DNA of 64,000 nt from Fibrobacterota bacterium (GCA_023436205.1 JAEZKC010000055.1:34892-98891), one strand, 5' to 3'; positions 1-9,191 are shown, counted from the first letter of the stretch. A program made the numbers and translations. The notes: generated from the letters alone by a model not told the origin.

Positions 1-93
1 TGTATATATTGTATTTTATGCATCTTTAGGTAGCTTGTCGTTTTCAGCGGCTCTGGTCACAACTCATGCGGACAGGGCCAGCATCCGGGAGTT

Positions 94-1551
94 ATGAGTC
101 TAACAAAGCGCCCCGCCGAGTGTTCTGTTCTGGTTGTCGATGATGAAGAAGCAATTCTCCAGGTGCTTAATAACGCGCTTTCATCCCGCTACAAGGTCAC
201 CCTGTGCACAAACGGCAGAGAGGCGCTTACTTTAATTGAAAAGCAGGATTTTGATCTGGTCGTGACCGATCTCATGTTACCGGATGTGTCCGGTATCGAG
301 GTGCTCACCTATGCCAAAAGTCGCGATGAATTCACCGAAGTGCTCATGATCACCGGCTATGCTTCCTTGGATACCATTACCGCAGCTATTAACCTTGGTG
401 CAGGTTCCTACCTCTCCAAACCGTTTTCCATCGCCGATTTCCTCATTCGAACCGAAAAGATGATCGCCTCCAGACTTTTTCACCTGAAAAGTCTTCAGCT
501 GATGAAACAGTCCGATTTCATGGACCCGGCCGATAAGGGGCACCTCAACGATATCACCTCTTTATACTATTTTACCCGCAAGTTGATGCTCTCACTGGAA
601 ATATCCGAGGTGATGAGAATCATTCTGGAGGAGTCCAATCAGAAAATCGGCGCTGATTTCTGCAGTATCGGCGTGGATCTTCTGGATTACAAGGAAGTTT
701 ATGCAATGCCCCTGACCGGGGAACTCAATTCCGACTTGCTCAGAAGTGTGCTTTCCGAGCATTGGTCTGATGCCTTTTCCATGCTCGATAAGAACAGCTT
801 TCTGCAAGGTGATATTCCCCTCTACATCTATAAAGGGCGTCAGGGGGAGTTCGGCTCTCCCGAAAAATTCAACTGTGTGAGCTTTCCTCTGATTGTGACT
901 GGAAAATCGATCGGATCACTCTCTGTATTCATCGAACAGAAAAAGGATATTCAGCCGGACCTGAATCAGTTCCTGCATGTGCTCACCTCCATCATTTCAC
1001 CAGTGATTGAACATGCCTACATGGATATGCTCGCCCGGCTGCAGGCCAAAACCGACAGCCTTACCGGCATCGCCAATCATCGCCAGTTCCATGAGGCTCT
1101 GGAGAGGGAAATTGCTCGTGCTAATCGCAAAAAGAGCACTTTTACACTCATTCTTGTGGATATAGACAATTTTAAATCGATAAATGATACCTATGGGCAT
1201 CAGGTTGGTGATGCCGTCATTATAGATCTTACTCGGCGCATTACCGCAAATATACGCACCGGAGATGTCGCGGCCCGGTACGGCGGAGAGGAATTCTGTC
1301 TGATTCTGCCTGAAACTGATGAGGCTGGAGGAATGGTGCTGGCCAACAGAATCTGTCAGGCGGTAGCAAATACCCCCTTCGCCAATGCGAAATATCAATT
1401 CACTTATACCGCCAGTTTCGGACTTGCGGTTTATAATGGTGCTGACCCGATCGGAAAAGATGTGCTTATTTTCAGAGCTGATGAAGCCATGTACGAATCA
1501 AAGCGCGCGGGCAAGAATCGGGTTACAAACAGCACCAGTAAGGAAAAATGA
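94..1551 (+). CDS. Response regulator with GAF-like region and GGDEF diguanylate cyclase domain
   Basis: A 485-aa cytoplasmic signalling protein predicted to make cyclic di-GMP from two GTP under control of a histidine kinase. Residues about 10-125 form a receiver domain with the acidic pair in VVDDEEA and phosphoacceptor Asp59 (VVTDLMLPD). A middle region of roughly residues 150-310 resembles a GAF-type sensor. The C-terminal third is a GGDEF domain with the active-site motif GGEEF at 397-401 and an RTGD inhibitory-site motif at 388-391, exactly five residues upstream, so feedback inhibition by c-di-GMP is expected. The start is preceded by GGGAG. The stop codon overlaps the waaA start (ATGA), which suggests translational coupling. 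Catalytic class is seen in the sequence; the input signal is unknown. Confidence 0.93.
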   Translation: MSLTKRPAECSVLVVDDEEAILQVLNNALSSRYKVTLCTNGREALTLIEKQDFDLVVTDLMLPDVSGIEVLTYAKSRDEFTEVLMITGYASLDTITAAINLGAGSYLSKPFSIADFLIRTEKMIASRLFHLKSLQLMKQSDFMDPADKGHLNDITSLYYFTRKLMLSLEISEVMRIILEESNQKIGADFCSIGVDLLDYKEVYAMPLTGELNSDLLRSVLSEHWSDAFSMLDKNSFLQGDIPLYIYKGRQGEFGSPEKFNCVSFPLIVTGKSIGSLSVFIEQKKDIQPDLNQFLHVLTSIISPVIEHAYMDMLARLQAKTDSLTGIANHRQFHEALEREIARANRKKSTFTLILVDIDNFKSINDTYGHQVGDAVIIDLTRRITANIRTGDVAARYGGEEFCLILPETDEAGGMVLANRICQAVANTPFANAKYQFTYTASFGLAVYNGADPIGKDVLIFRADEAMYESKRAGKNRVTNSTSKEK

Positions 1552-2810
1552 AAAAAGTCGGTTTCAATCTCCTGTTTTCAATATACAGTTCAATATTCGA
1601 AATTCTGCGGTTCTCAGTCAATCTGCTGTCTCGAATTTTCATATTCAGCAAGTGGAATCTCAGGGAACGTCAAAATCCCCCTCGGCTGGTGAGAGATATT
1701 CGCAATCGAACTGTAGTATGGGTTCATGCTGCCTCACTGGGAGAGGCCAAGGTCCTGCTCAAGTTTCTTGAGCTGCTTGTCTCGCGACATCCTGAAGACC
1801 TGTATCTGCTGACGGCTGCTTCTCCCACCGGGGTTAAATTCCTAGAGGAGAACCGTAGGGCAGAAGTGTGTGCAGTGGGCTTTTTACCTCTGGACACGAT
1901 TCCGCTCATGAATAAAATGCTGGACAGGTTCAAGGTGAGTCGTATCTGGCTGGTTGAGACTGAATTGTGGCCCTCGATGCTCTGGTGCTGCCGTGAGAAA
2001 CGCATTCCTGTGGGTATTGTAAATGGTCGCCTTGAAGAGCGATCCTATAAAAATATGAAACGACTGGACTTCCTTTTCAGGCCTCTTTTCAATCAACTTG
2101 ATATAGTGCTTGTTCAGGATGAAATCTATTCCGCCAGATTTCAGGAGCTTGGTGTAAATCCTGATTGTGTGCATGTTATAGGAAATCTGAAAAGCCATGT
2201 CACTGTTCGCAGGCCGGATACCCGTCACTGGATCTCCATCCGTAAAAAGCTGAACATTGACGAGTCGGTGCTGCTGCTCACCGCCGGATGTATTCATCCC
2301 GGGGAAGCGTCTGTCATACGGGAAAGTTTTGAAAAGTTACGGGAGCTGGGCCTGCCATGTAGATGTATTGTGGTTCCCCGGCATCTGGAGGCGGTGCCTG
2401 CTTTAATTCAGGAGCTGGGAGACAGTGCTTTGCTGCTTAAGGATATCGAAACCGACCAGCCGTGGGATCTGTGCGTGATTGAAAAAATGGGTATTCTTGA
2501 CGATATGTACAGAATCGCCGATGCCGCCATTGTGGGGGGGAGTTTTGTGAAAGTGGGAGGTCACAATGTGTGGGACCCTGCCCGTTTTGGAATACCGGTC
2601 TTTTTTGGACCTGAAACTCATGCTCAAAAAGAAAGCTGCGAGAGACTGGTCACCTCGGGAGTGGGATTCAGAGTACAGGATGGCTCTGAACTGGGCAGAA
2701 CAATATACAAGGTGATGAAAACTGAAGCTTCGCGCTTTGTCAATGCACAAATTCTCTTTGCTGAAACCGTTAACAAAAGTCAATCAATACTGGAACCCCT
2801 GATTCCATGA
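1548..2810 (+). CDS. waaA: 3-deoxy-D-manno-octulosonic acid (Kdo) transferase
   Basis: A 420-aa glycosyltransferase that adds Kdo from CMP-Kdo to lipid A precursors at the inner face of the inner membrane. The N-terminus is hydrophobic (residues about 5-35), as in WaaA. The acceptor-side motif VHAASLGEAK carries the Glu that serves as catalytic base in the family. The C-terminal half shows the nucleotide-sugar binding signature GGSFVKVGGHNVWDPA, the usual WaaA GGHN-x2-(D/E)PA motif, followed by FGPETHAQKE. Length matches the family (about 420-430 aa). It overlaps the preceding regulator gene by ATGA and overlaps holA the same way. Its presence argues for a Gram-negative outer membrane with Kdo-containing LPS. 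Confidence 0.93.
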   Translation: MKKVGFNLLFSIYSSIFEILRFSVNLLSRIFIFSKWNLRERQNPPRLVRDIRNRTVVWVHAASLGEAKVLLKFLELLVSRHPEDLYLLTAASPTGVKFLEENRRAEVCAVGFLPLDTIPLMNKMLDRFKVSRIWLVETELWPSMLWCCREKRIPVGIVNGRLEERSYKNMKRLDFLFRPLFNQLDIVLVQDEIYSARFQELGVNPDCVHVIGNLKSHVTVRRPDTRHWISIRKKLNIDESVLLLTAGCIHPGEASVIRESFEKLRELGLPCRCIVVPRHLEAVPALIQELGDSALLLKDIETDQPWDLCVIEKMGILDDMYRIADAAIVGGSFVKVGGHNVWDPARFGIPVFFGPETHAQKESCERLVTSGVGFRVQDGSELGRTIYKVMKTEASRFVNAQILFAETVNKSQSILEPLIP

Positions 2811-3934
2811 AAATAGACAACGATATCACCAGCCCCTCAAAAATCCTGATCCTTCAAGGCGATGATTCCATCGGAAAGGAACGTGCCAGGGTGCGTTTCA
2901 TCGAGCAGGTCCAGGCTTTTCACGGCCAGTGCGCTCTTGAACGCTACGATTCATCGGCAGAGAAATTGACCGATTTTCTTCAGCGCATGATCACCCCGTC
3001 TCTCTTTCAGGATATCCGTGTTTTCAGCATCGGCCATGTGCAGTCTCTCTCCGATGGTGAACTCAAAGAGCTCAAGGGCATGCTCGATCACGATATTCCC
3101 GATGTCTATCTGCTCCTTGAGGCTGAACCGGAAAAGAAAGGTTCTGCCGAGTCCAGAGTTTCCAAACTGCTGGGGCTCAAAAAACTTGCCGGCAAGTCCT
3201 CCATCGCTGTTCAGGACTATACCCGTCCACCTGATTATAAACTGGCTCAATGGCTCATCTCTCAGGTTCCCGTGCTCTTCAACCGTACCATTGGTAAAGA
3301 TGAGGCTGAACTGCTCATTGACATGGTAGGGCATGATCTGGATTCTCTCTATTCGGAGCTTCAGAAAATCGATATCAATCTGGCTCCCAGGGTACCGATT
3401 GATAAAGAGATCATTGAGGAGATCTGCGGTGCCGTGCGTACTATGACCGTCTATGAGCTGGCCACTGCTCTTGGAGAGAAGAATTTCGTGCGTGCCCTTC
3501 AGGTGCTTGATTCTCTTTACAATTCCGGTTTTTACGCGCCCACAGTGGTATCAGCCCTCTTTCGACACTTCTGGGCGCTTTTCAGGATTAAGAAATTCCT
3601 GCAGAAGAATCCTAACGTGCTTAAACAGTTTAACACCAAAGGGTATGGACCCGATTCTCCTCAGAGCGAAGCCGCATTCGCTATCGGTAAAGCAGGGGGC
3701 CTCCTGGGTGAGAACGACAAACGCAAGGTGTTTCCGGTCATTATTCAGTCTAACATTGTAAAACATGCTTCGCACTTCAGTGAAACTGACCTCAAACGTG
3801 TTCTGAAAATGATTCAGGAATTCGATGTGGGTGTAAAGACCGGCAAGGTGGATCCCGTTCAGCAGGTGCTCCAGATGTTCTGTTATAAAATTATCAGGGT
3901 GTCTCAATGTGTGCAGACCGGAGTTGCCGCATGA
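2807..3934 (+). CDS. holA: DNA polymerase III subunit delta
   Basis: A 375-aa protein resembling the delta subunit of the clamp loader, which opens the sliding clamp during replication. It begins with the typical IL(I/L)LQGDDSIGKERARVRFIEQ segment (a degenerate AAA+ P-loop region) and continues with the LFQDIRVFSIGHVQSL and YELATALGEKNFVRALQVLDSLY segments common in HolA. The long helical C-terminal collar region ends the protein. Length is slightly above the usual 330-350 aa. It overlaps waaA upstream (ATGA) and truA downstream (ATGA), so all are probably co-transcribed. HolA families diverge strongly, so this rests on overall segment resemblance rather than a catalytic motif. Confidence 0.85.
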   Translation: MKIDNDITSPSKILILQGDDSIGKERARVRFIEQVQAFHGQCALERYDSSAEKLTDFLQRMITPSLFQDIRVFSIGHVQSLSDGELKELKGMLDHDIPDVYLLLEAEPEKKGSAESRVSKLLGLKKLAGKSSIAVQDYTRPPDYKLAQWLISQVPVLFNRTIGKDEAELLIDMVGHDLDSLYSELQKIDINLAPRVPIDKEIIEEICGAVRTMTVYELATALGEKNFVRALQVLDSLYNSGFYAPTVVSALFRHFWALFRIKKFLQKNPNVLKQFNTKGYGPDSPQSEAAFAIGKAGGLLGENDKRKVFPVIIQSNIVKHASHFSETDLKRVLKMIQEFDVGVKTGKVDPVQQVLQMFCYKIIRVSQCVQTGVAA

Positions 3935-4671
3935 GATATTTCTGCCGAGTTGAATATGAAGGCACCCGGTATGGCGGGTGGCAGTATCAGCCGAATTGTG
4001 TAAGTGTTCAGCAGGTGCTTGAGGAAGTGTTGTCTGTCGTATTGCGAAGCCCTACCAGCATCACTGGTGCAGGAAGAACCGATGCCGGAGTTCATGCAAG
4101 GGGTCAGGGAATGCACTTCGATGCTCCAGTGGGGATCGACATTCGCAAGACGATACTCTCGGTCAACTCACTGCTTCCTTCAGATATCGCTGTTTATGAT
4201 CTTCAGCCCGTTAGTGATGAATTCCATGCTCGTTACTGGGCACTCAGTCGCAAGTATACCTATTACTTTTCCGATCGCAAAAACCCTCTTAATCATAAAC
4301 GGGTGTGGATGCTTTATTATAATGTTGATTGGGATAAAGTATCACAGGAAGCTCTCTCCTTACGCGGCACTCATGACTTTGCCGCGTTTTGCGCTTCGGG
4401 CAGCGATTCGTCAAATACGCTCTGCTCAGTTACTGATGTCCAGCTTTCCTGCAGAAACGGAATTAGAATGTTTTCAATAGAAGCAAACAGGTTTATCTAC
4501 AAGATGGTTCGTTCTCTCGTGGGCACTTTGGTGGACATTGGCAGAGGCCGCCTGAGTGATTCGTTAGAGGCCATTGTTGCCTCTAAGGACAGAAACAGGG
4601 TGGGGGAGACTGCTCCCGCTTCAGGACTGGTTCTTGAATGGGTCAGTTATTCCCCGGAGGCGTGCTCATGA
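3931..4671 (+). CDS. truA: tRNA pseudouridine(38-40) synthase TruA
   Basis: Isomerises uridines 38-40 in the anticodon stem-loop of tRNAs. The start at 3931 (MRYFCRVEYEGTRYGGW) is preferred over an upstream in-frame ATG at 3907 because the protein then begins with the family's first beta strand and the ATGA overlap with holA matches the neighbouring junctions. This gives 246 aa. The catalytic loop is GAGRTDAGVHA with nucleophile Asp51. Later conserved blocks are ALSRKYTYYF, GTHDFAAFCASGSD and NRFIYKMVRSLVGTLVDIGRG. All catalytic features are present. Its stop overlaps the ATG of the HtrA protease gene. Confidence 0.95.
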   Translation: MRYFCRVEYEGTRYGGWQYQPNCVSVQQVLEEVLSVVLRSPTSITGAGRTDAGVHARGQGMHFDAPVGIDIRKTILSVNSLLPSDIAVYDLQPVSDEFHARYWALSRKYTYYFSDRKNPLNHKRVWMLYYNVDWDKVSQEALSLRGTHDFAAFCASGSDSSNTLCSVTDVQLSCRNGIRMFSIEANRFIYKMVRSLVGTLVDIGRGRLSDSLEAIVASKDRNRVGETAPASGLVLEWVSYSPEACS

Positions 4672-5906
4672 AAAACAGTGCTGCAAAGATAAGCTTCGGG
4701 CTGGTGTTTCTGGTCTTGGGGATGGCTGCTGGCTTTTTTCTGGGCGGGGAGATTATCAGACGCATTTACACGGATACACTCCTGCAGGATGAAACTGCAC
4801 TTCAGAATCCACTCTCCACTGAAACTTCCTCAGCCGTGCAGAATCAACCGGTTTTGGGTCAGAATACGAATGATGATATCTCTCAGTCAAGAGGAAATGC
4901 AATCGTTAGGGCAACTCGTCATGTCGCTCCAAGCGTTGTGGGAATAGTTGTTACTCAGATTCAGGTTGTGCGCAGCCCCTACTACAATGATGATTTCTTT
5001 GATTTCTTTTTCAGTGGCCCTGAGCTTATGCCTCGCTATCGCCAGGTGGAAAGCATGGGCTCCGGCTTTGTCATCCGTGACGATGGAATAATTCTCACTA
5101 ACTTCCATGTGGTGCAGAACGCAGCCAAACTGTATGTGAACTTCCCTGATGGTCGTAGAATCGAAGGTAAAGTGATCGGTACAGATGAAAAGTCGGATCT
5201 GGCGGTTATCTCTGTAAGCGGAAGAAATTTCAGAACTGTCAAATTCGGGAACTCCGATCAGTGTCTCATTGGTGAATGGGGGATCGCCATTGGTAACCCG
5301 TTCCTTAATTTCATCAACGATGCTCATCCCACGGTTACTGTTGGAGTGGTAAGTGCCCTCAACAGGAATTTCGCACCCTCCGAAGGGGTATATTATCAGG
5401 GAATGATCCAGACTGACGCGGCAATCAACCCCGGAAATTCAGGTGGTCCGCTGGTAAATGCAAATGGAGAAGTGATTGGTATTAATACCTTTATCTACAC
5501 CGGTGGCTCAAACAACAAGGGATCCATCGGAATCGGTTTCGCCATTCCCATTAACAGGGCAAGGCGTGTGGCAGAGGAGCTTATCACTCATGGAAAAAGG
5601 CGTCAGGTCTGGACCGGTATCTCCGTTCAGAACATGAACCGTTCCGTCGCTCAGGCGCTTGGGTACGACAGCGTGGATGGTGTTGTGGTTGTAAGTGTAC
5701 AGCCTAACAGCCCGGGAGCCGCTGCAGATCTCAAACCCGGTGATGTCATTAAGAAAATGGGTAATCGGGTGATTCACACCCATGCCGATATCGATGGGTT
5801 TTTTCTGGATTACTTTGTCGATGACAAAGTGGAAATGCATATCATCAGAAGTGGTAAGCCGCTCATGGCAGATCTGGTTCTGAAGGAATTTCCCGGTCCA
5901 AAATAG
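4668..5906 (+). CDS. HtrA/DegP-family periplasmic serine protease with one PDZ domain
   Basis: An envelope protease/chaperone of the HtrA family. The start at 4668 is chosen because GGAGG lies at 4656-4660 and it gives an ATGA overlap with truA; an in-frame ATG at 4638 would lie inside truA. The 412-aa product has an N-terminal membrane anchor or uncleaved signal (residues about 8-28), then a trypsin-like domain with the triad His147 (TNFHVV), Asp177 (KSDLAV) and Ser258 (NPGNSGGP). A single PDZ domain follows (about 320-405, including SVQPNSPGAAADLKPGDVI). One PDZ and an anchored N-terminus are closer to DegS/HtrA-A types than to two-PDZ DegP. It is the fifth gene of the coupled series. Confidence 0.93.
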   Translation: MKNSAAKISFGLVFLVLGMAAGFFLGGEIIRRIYTDTLLQDETALQNPLSTETSSAVQNQPVLGQNTNDDISQSRGNAIVRATRHVAPSVVGIVVTQIQVVRSPYYNDDFFDFFFSGPELMPRYRQVESMGSGFVIRDDGIILTNFHVVQNAAKLYVNFPDGRRIEGKVIGTDEKSDLAVISVSGRNFRTVKFGNSDQCLIGEWGIAIGNPFLNFINDAHPTVTVGVVSALNRNFAPSEGVYYQGMIQTDAAINPGNSGGPLVNANGEVIGINTFIYTGGSNNKGSIGIGFAIPINRARRVAEELITHGKRRQVWTGISVQNMNRSVAQALGYDSVDGVVVVSVQPNSPGAAADLKPGDVIKKMGNRVIHTHADIDGFFLDYFVDDKVEMHIIRSGKPLMADLVLKEFPGPK

Positions 5907-5935
5907 ACGGGGCATTTCGCAAATGTTATTTTTAT

Positions 5936-5960
5936 TCTGCCGTCATTGATTTGCGGCAGA
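5936..5960. other. Hairpin between the HtrA protease and DUF4321 genes
   Basis: Perfect 7-bp inverted repeat TCTGCCG / CGGCAGA with an 11-nt loop. No U-run follows on either strand, so it is not a canonical intrinsic terminator. It could be an attenuating or mRNA-stabilising hairpin at the end of the protease message. Confidence 0.45.
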
Positions 5961-5961
5961 T

Positions 5962-6288
5962 ATGTTCACAATGAAAGGAAATCAGGTTGCAATGGCTATC
6001 CCTCTTAAAGAAAAACGCGTGTCGACTTTGATTCTGGTTGTCCTTGTCGGAATATTGATTGGCTCATATCTCAATGCGGTAATCCAGATGCTGCCCGGTG
6101 GCGAAAACGTGGTGCGCACCTTCTTTACCTACACAGTGCCTTTCGGGATAGGCGATTTCGAGCATAACACTCCGGTGCTTATCGATCTTAATGCGATCCG
6201 CTTTCAACTGGGTTTCCAGATTCGTTTCAGCCTCCTTTCAATTCTGGGAATTGTGCTGAGCCTATACTTTTTCCGTTGGTACAAATAA
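5962..6288 (+). CDS. DUF4321 family small membrane protein
   Basis: A small protein of up to 108 aa with two predicted membrane helices, one near residues 20-40 (TLILVVLVGILIGSYLNAVI) and one at the C-terminus (LLSILGIVLSLYFFRW). They are separated by a segment with the VPFGIGDFEHNTPVLIDLNAIRFQLGFQIRFS pattern characteristic of DUF4321, though that string is best read as spaced blocks VPFGIGDF, LIDLNAIRFQ and GFQIRF. Function is unknown in the family. The true start may be the ATG at 5992 (MAIPLKEKR), which would give 98 aa; AAAGGA at 5974-5979 is a possible ribosome binding site. It lies immediately upstream of gatA in the same direction. Confidence 0.7.
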   Translation: MFTMKGNQVAMAIPLKEKRVSTLILVVLVGILIGSYLNAVIQMLPGGENVVRTFFTYTVPFGIGDFEHNTPVLIDLNAIRFQLGFQIRFSLLSILGIVLSLYFFRWYK

Positions 6289-6312
6289 GACTTTTACTGA
6301 AAGGTTTGCCTG

Positions 6313-7749
6313 ATGGCTTTCTTTGAACAACCTGTTTCCGATATAGTAAAGCGCATAATAAAGAGGGAAGTTTCCTGCAGTAACCTCGTGCAATCGGCTC
6401 TCGATACCATTTCGCAAAAAGACAAAAACCTGCATTCCTTCATCTCCATGCAGAATGAAGAGGCACTCAAACGAGCTGATGAGCTTGACAGCCTTCCCCA
6501 GGAACAAAAAGAGAAAATGCCGCTTCTGGGGATTCCGGTTGCTGTAAAAGACAATATCTGCACCAAGGGTGTGGCTACCACATGCGCTTCCAAAATGCTT
6601 CAGAATTTTGTCCCCCCCTACGATGCTTCTGTTGTGGAAATGCTCAGGGATGCCGGTGCCGTTATTATCGGCAAAACCAATCTTGATGAGTTTGCAATGG
6701 GTTCCAGCACCGAAAACTCCTTTTTCGGGCCCACACTTAACCCCCACGATGAAAGCAGAATCCCGGGGGGGTCCAGTGGAGGCAGCGCTGCGGCAGTCGG
6801 CGCCGGCCTGGTGCCTGTCGCTCTGGGTTCAGACACCGGCGGTTCCATCCGCCAGCCTTGCAGCCACTGTGGCGCAGTCGGCCTGAAACCCACTTATGGG
6901 CGGGTGTCCCGCTACGGACTCGTCGCATTCGCATCCTCCCTTGACCAGATCGGCCCCATGGCTAGCGATGTGCGTGATATCGGCCTTTTGCTCTCGGTTA
7001 TTTCACAGGCAGACAAAAGAGATTCAACCTGCGCCGGTAAACCCTATATCGATTCACCTGAACTCTATACTACCGATGTTAAGGGAATGCGTATTGGAAT
7101 GCCCGCTGAATATTTCGGAGATGGTTTATCATCCGAAGTGCGGGGGAAAATCGAAGAACTCCTTAAGAGATTCAAAGACGGCGGTGCGGAGATCGTTAAT
7201 ATCTCTTTGCCTAATCTTCAGTACGCCATTGCAACCTATTATATCGTATGTACCGCTGAGGCATCTTCGAACCTGGCCCGCTATGACGGAGTGAAGTATG
7301 GTTTCAGGGCTCCGGATGCTAAATCACTTTCGGATATGTACATGGAAACCCGCGAGCAGGGCTTCGGATCCGAAGTCAAGCGCCGTGTCATGCTTGGAAC
7401 TTATGTGCTGTCTTCAGGTTATTACGATGCCTATTACCTCAAGGCCGCCAGGGTTCGCACGTTGATAAGCAAGGATTTCAGAAACGCATTTGGTTCCTGC
7501 GATTTCATCGTTTCGCCGGTCACTCCCACTCCTGCATTTAAAATAGGGGAGAAGACTGAAGATCCTCTGCAGATGTATTTGACAGATATCTATACTGTAT
7601 CTGCCAATCTTGCCGGTATACCGGGGATTAGTGTTCCCTGCGGAACTGTCGATTCGCTTCCGGTCGGTGTGCAGTTCATGGCTCCTGAATGGCGGGAGGA
7701 TGTTCTGCTCAAGGCTGCTTTCGCTGCACAGGAACTCTCATCCAGATAG
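6313..7749 (+). CDS. gatA: Asp-tRNA(Asn)/Glu-tRNA(Gln) amidotransferase subunit A
   Basis: The glutaminase/amidase subunit of GatCAB, which converts Glu-tRNA(Gln) (and Asp-tRNA(Asn)) to the correctly charged amide form. The 478-aa protein has the amidase-signature features: catalytic Lys in VAVKDNIC, the Gly/Ser-rich block GGSSGGSAAAVGAG with the cis-Ser, and the nucleophile region GSDTGGSIRQP. The Ser-cisSer-Lys triad is therefore complete. Length is normal. GAAAGG lies just upstream of the ATG. No gatB or gatC is seen in the window, so the complex's other genes lie elsewhere. Confidence 0.95.
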   Translation: MAFFEQPVSDIVKRIIKREVSCSNLVQSALDTISQKDKNLHSFISMQNEEALKRADELDSLPQEQKEKMPLLGIPVAVKDNICTKGVATTCASKMLQNFVPPYDASVVEMLRDAGAVIIGKTNLDEFAMGSSTENSFFGPTLNPHDESRIPGGSSGGSAAAVGAGLVPVALGSDTGGSIRQPCSHCGAVGLKPTYGRVSRYGLVAFASSLDQIGPMASDVRDIGLLLSVISQADKRDSTCAGKPYIDSPELYTTDVKGMRIGMPAEYFGDGLSSEVRGKIEELLKRFKDGGAEIVNISLPNLQYAIATYYIVCTAEASSNLARYDGVKYGFRAPDAKSLSDMYMETREQGFGSEVKRRVMLGTYVLSSGYYDAYYLKAARVRTLISKDFRNAFGSCDFIVSPVTPTPAFKIGEKTEDPLQMYLTDIYTVSANLAGIPGISVPCGTVDSLPVGVQFMAPEWREDVLLKAAFAAQELSSR

Positions 7750-7757
7750 GGGAGTGC

Positions 7758-8285
7758 ATGCATTCACGTTTCCGGAACTATGCCGCTGTGCTGTTGGGCA
7801 TTCTGGCTTATGTTCTGTTTTCCGGAAACGGCTGCGCACCTTCGGTCCGCTACGCACGGGATAATCCCCCCGAAATGGAATGGTTCCCTTCCGAAAAGAA
7901 CAGTTCATCCCCAGTTGCATCCGCTAAACTTCAAAAAGCAGTTTCTTCCTATCTGGGGGTAAGATACAAATATGGCGGCATGAGCCGGGAGGGGCTTGAC
8001 TGTTCAGGTTTTGTCAGCCTCGTTTACAAAGAAGTCTATGGAATGTCGCTTCCCCGCTCATCGGGTAAACAGTGGAAAGAGGGGCGTATTGTACCGCCCG
8101 CCACCGCAGTTCCCGGTGACCTCATTTTTTTCAGAGGCGGAATGTTCAATGGGATAAATCATGTGGGAATTTACATGGGCGGGAACAGATTCGTTCACGC
8201 CAGCAGCTCTAACGGGGTAATCTACAGCACCATGACAGATCCCTACTATTCCCGTCGTTTCGCAGCCATAAGGAGAATGTTTTGA
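7758..8285 (+). CDS. NlpC/P60 family peptidoglycan endopeptidase
   Basis: A secreted cell-wall hydrolase that likely cuts peptide stems of peptidoglycan. The start at 7758 is preferred over one at 7689 because AGGGGAG sits at 7748-7754 and the upstream codons would lie inside gatA. The 175-aa product starts with a hydrophobic export signal (YAAVLLGILAYVLFSG) and Cys26, a possible but poor lipobox (SGNGC). The NlpC/P60 domain has Cys82 (LDCSGFV), His135 (NHVGIYMG) and His147 (FVHASS), the complete catalytic set. It ends in a 4-nt TTGA overlap with pheA. Confidence 0.9.
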   Translation: MHSRFRNYAAVLLGILAYVLFSGNGCAPSVRYARDNPPEMEWFPSEKNSSSPVASAKLQKAVSSYLGVRYKYGGMSREGLDCSGFVSLVYKEVYGMSLPRSSGKQWKEGRIVPPATAVPGDLIFFRGGMFNGINHVGIYMGGNRFVHASSSNGVIYSTMTDPYYSRRFAAIRRMF

Positions 8286-9154
8286 ATACGGTTACGTTTG
8301 CCGGAGAAAAAGGATCATACAGTGAGCTCGCAGCACTTGAGTATTTTGGACCATCTGTTGACCTTCGCAGTGTTTCCGAGTTCGAGGACGTTTTTAAAAG
8401 CGTAAAGCAGGGAAAAACCACCTTCGGCATTGTTCCCATCGAAAACTCTCTGGCCGGAAGCATTCATCAGAATTATGATCAGCTTCTTGAAAGCAAACTG
8501 CACATAGTGGGAGAAATCTACTTGCGTATTAACCACTATCTGATTGCCAATAAGGGAGCAACGCTTAAATCAGTAAATAAGGTGTACTCCCATCCGCAGG
8601 CCCTTGCTCAATGTAAACAGTATCTGAAGAAATTCCATCGCGGCTCTTTAGTGCCGGTTTCAAACACCGCTCTGGCAGTGAAAAAAATCCGTGATGAAAA
8701 GCTTGTAGATGCCGCAGCCATCGCATCCATGCAGGCTGCCATCGATTTTGACATGGATGTGCTCGATTCAAATATCGAAGACAACCCGTACAACACCACC
8801 CGTTTTCTCATTATAAGCAGAAAACCGGTCAAGCCGGCATCGGGGGAAATAAAAACCTCGGTGGTGTTCTCCGTAAAAAACATGCCCGGTGCGCTGTTCA
8901 AGGCTCTGAGCGTGTTTGCGCTCCGGGACGTCGACCTCTTTAAAATCGAATCAAGGCCAGTTCATGGTGTCGGTTTCGAGTATCTCTTTTATTTGGACTG
9001 CAAAGGGGATATCAGAGACATCGCTTTAATGAATGCCGTTTCTCACCTCAAGGAGATCACCACGTTTTACCGGCTGCTTGGGTCGTATAATGTGGGCAAA
9101 GAGGTGCAGCCCAGATACAAAGGGAAAAGCAGAAAAAACAAAAAGCCCCGATAA
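8282..9154 (+). CDS. pheA: Prephenate dehydratase
   Basis: Converts prephenate to phenylpyruvate in phenylalanine synthesis. The 290-aa protein starts at a TTG codon that overlaps the stop of the preceding gene; no ATG fits as well and the N-terminus NTVTFAGEKGSYSELAA is exactly where the family begins. The PDT domain carries GIVPIENSLAGSI and the catalytic TRF motif (NTTRFLII). A C-terminal ACT regulatory domain (about 190-270: GALFKALSVFALRDVDLFKIESRP) carries the ESRP element for phenylalanine feedback inhibition. There is no fused chorismate mutase domain. The last codons overlap the terminator of the convergent rpmB gene. Confidence 0.94.
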   Translation: MNTVTFAGEKGSYSELAALEYFGPSVDLRSVSEFEDVFKSVKQGKTTFGIVPIENSLAGSIHQNYDQLLESKLHIVGEIYLRINHYLIANKGATLKSVNKVYSHPQALAQCKQYLKKFHRGSLVPVSNTALAVKKIRDEKLVDAAAIASMQAAIDFDMDVLDSNIEDNPYNTTRFLIISRKPVKPASGEIKTSVVFSVKNMPGALFKALSVFALRDVDLFKIESRPVHGVGFEYLFYLDCKGDIRDIALMNAVSHLKEITTFYRLLGSYNVGKEVQPRYKGKSRKNKKPR

Positions 9155-9167
9155 TGCTACCGGGGCT
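9135..9167 (-). terminator. Intrinsic terminator of rpmB
   Basis: Stem AGCCCCG (9144-9150) / CGGGGCT (9161-9167) with a 10-nt loop. Read on the minus strand it is followed by TTTTTGTTTTTT, a strong U-tract. It lies partly inside the 3' end of the convergent pheA gene, so the two transcripts overlap here. Confidence 0.85.
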
Positions 9168-9191
9168 ACAATTCCAATTCACTGTCAGGGC

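Noticed and set aside
5936..5960. Terminator after the HtrA protease gene
   Set aside because: The hairpin has no U-tract on either strand, so it is listed only as a hairpin.
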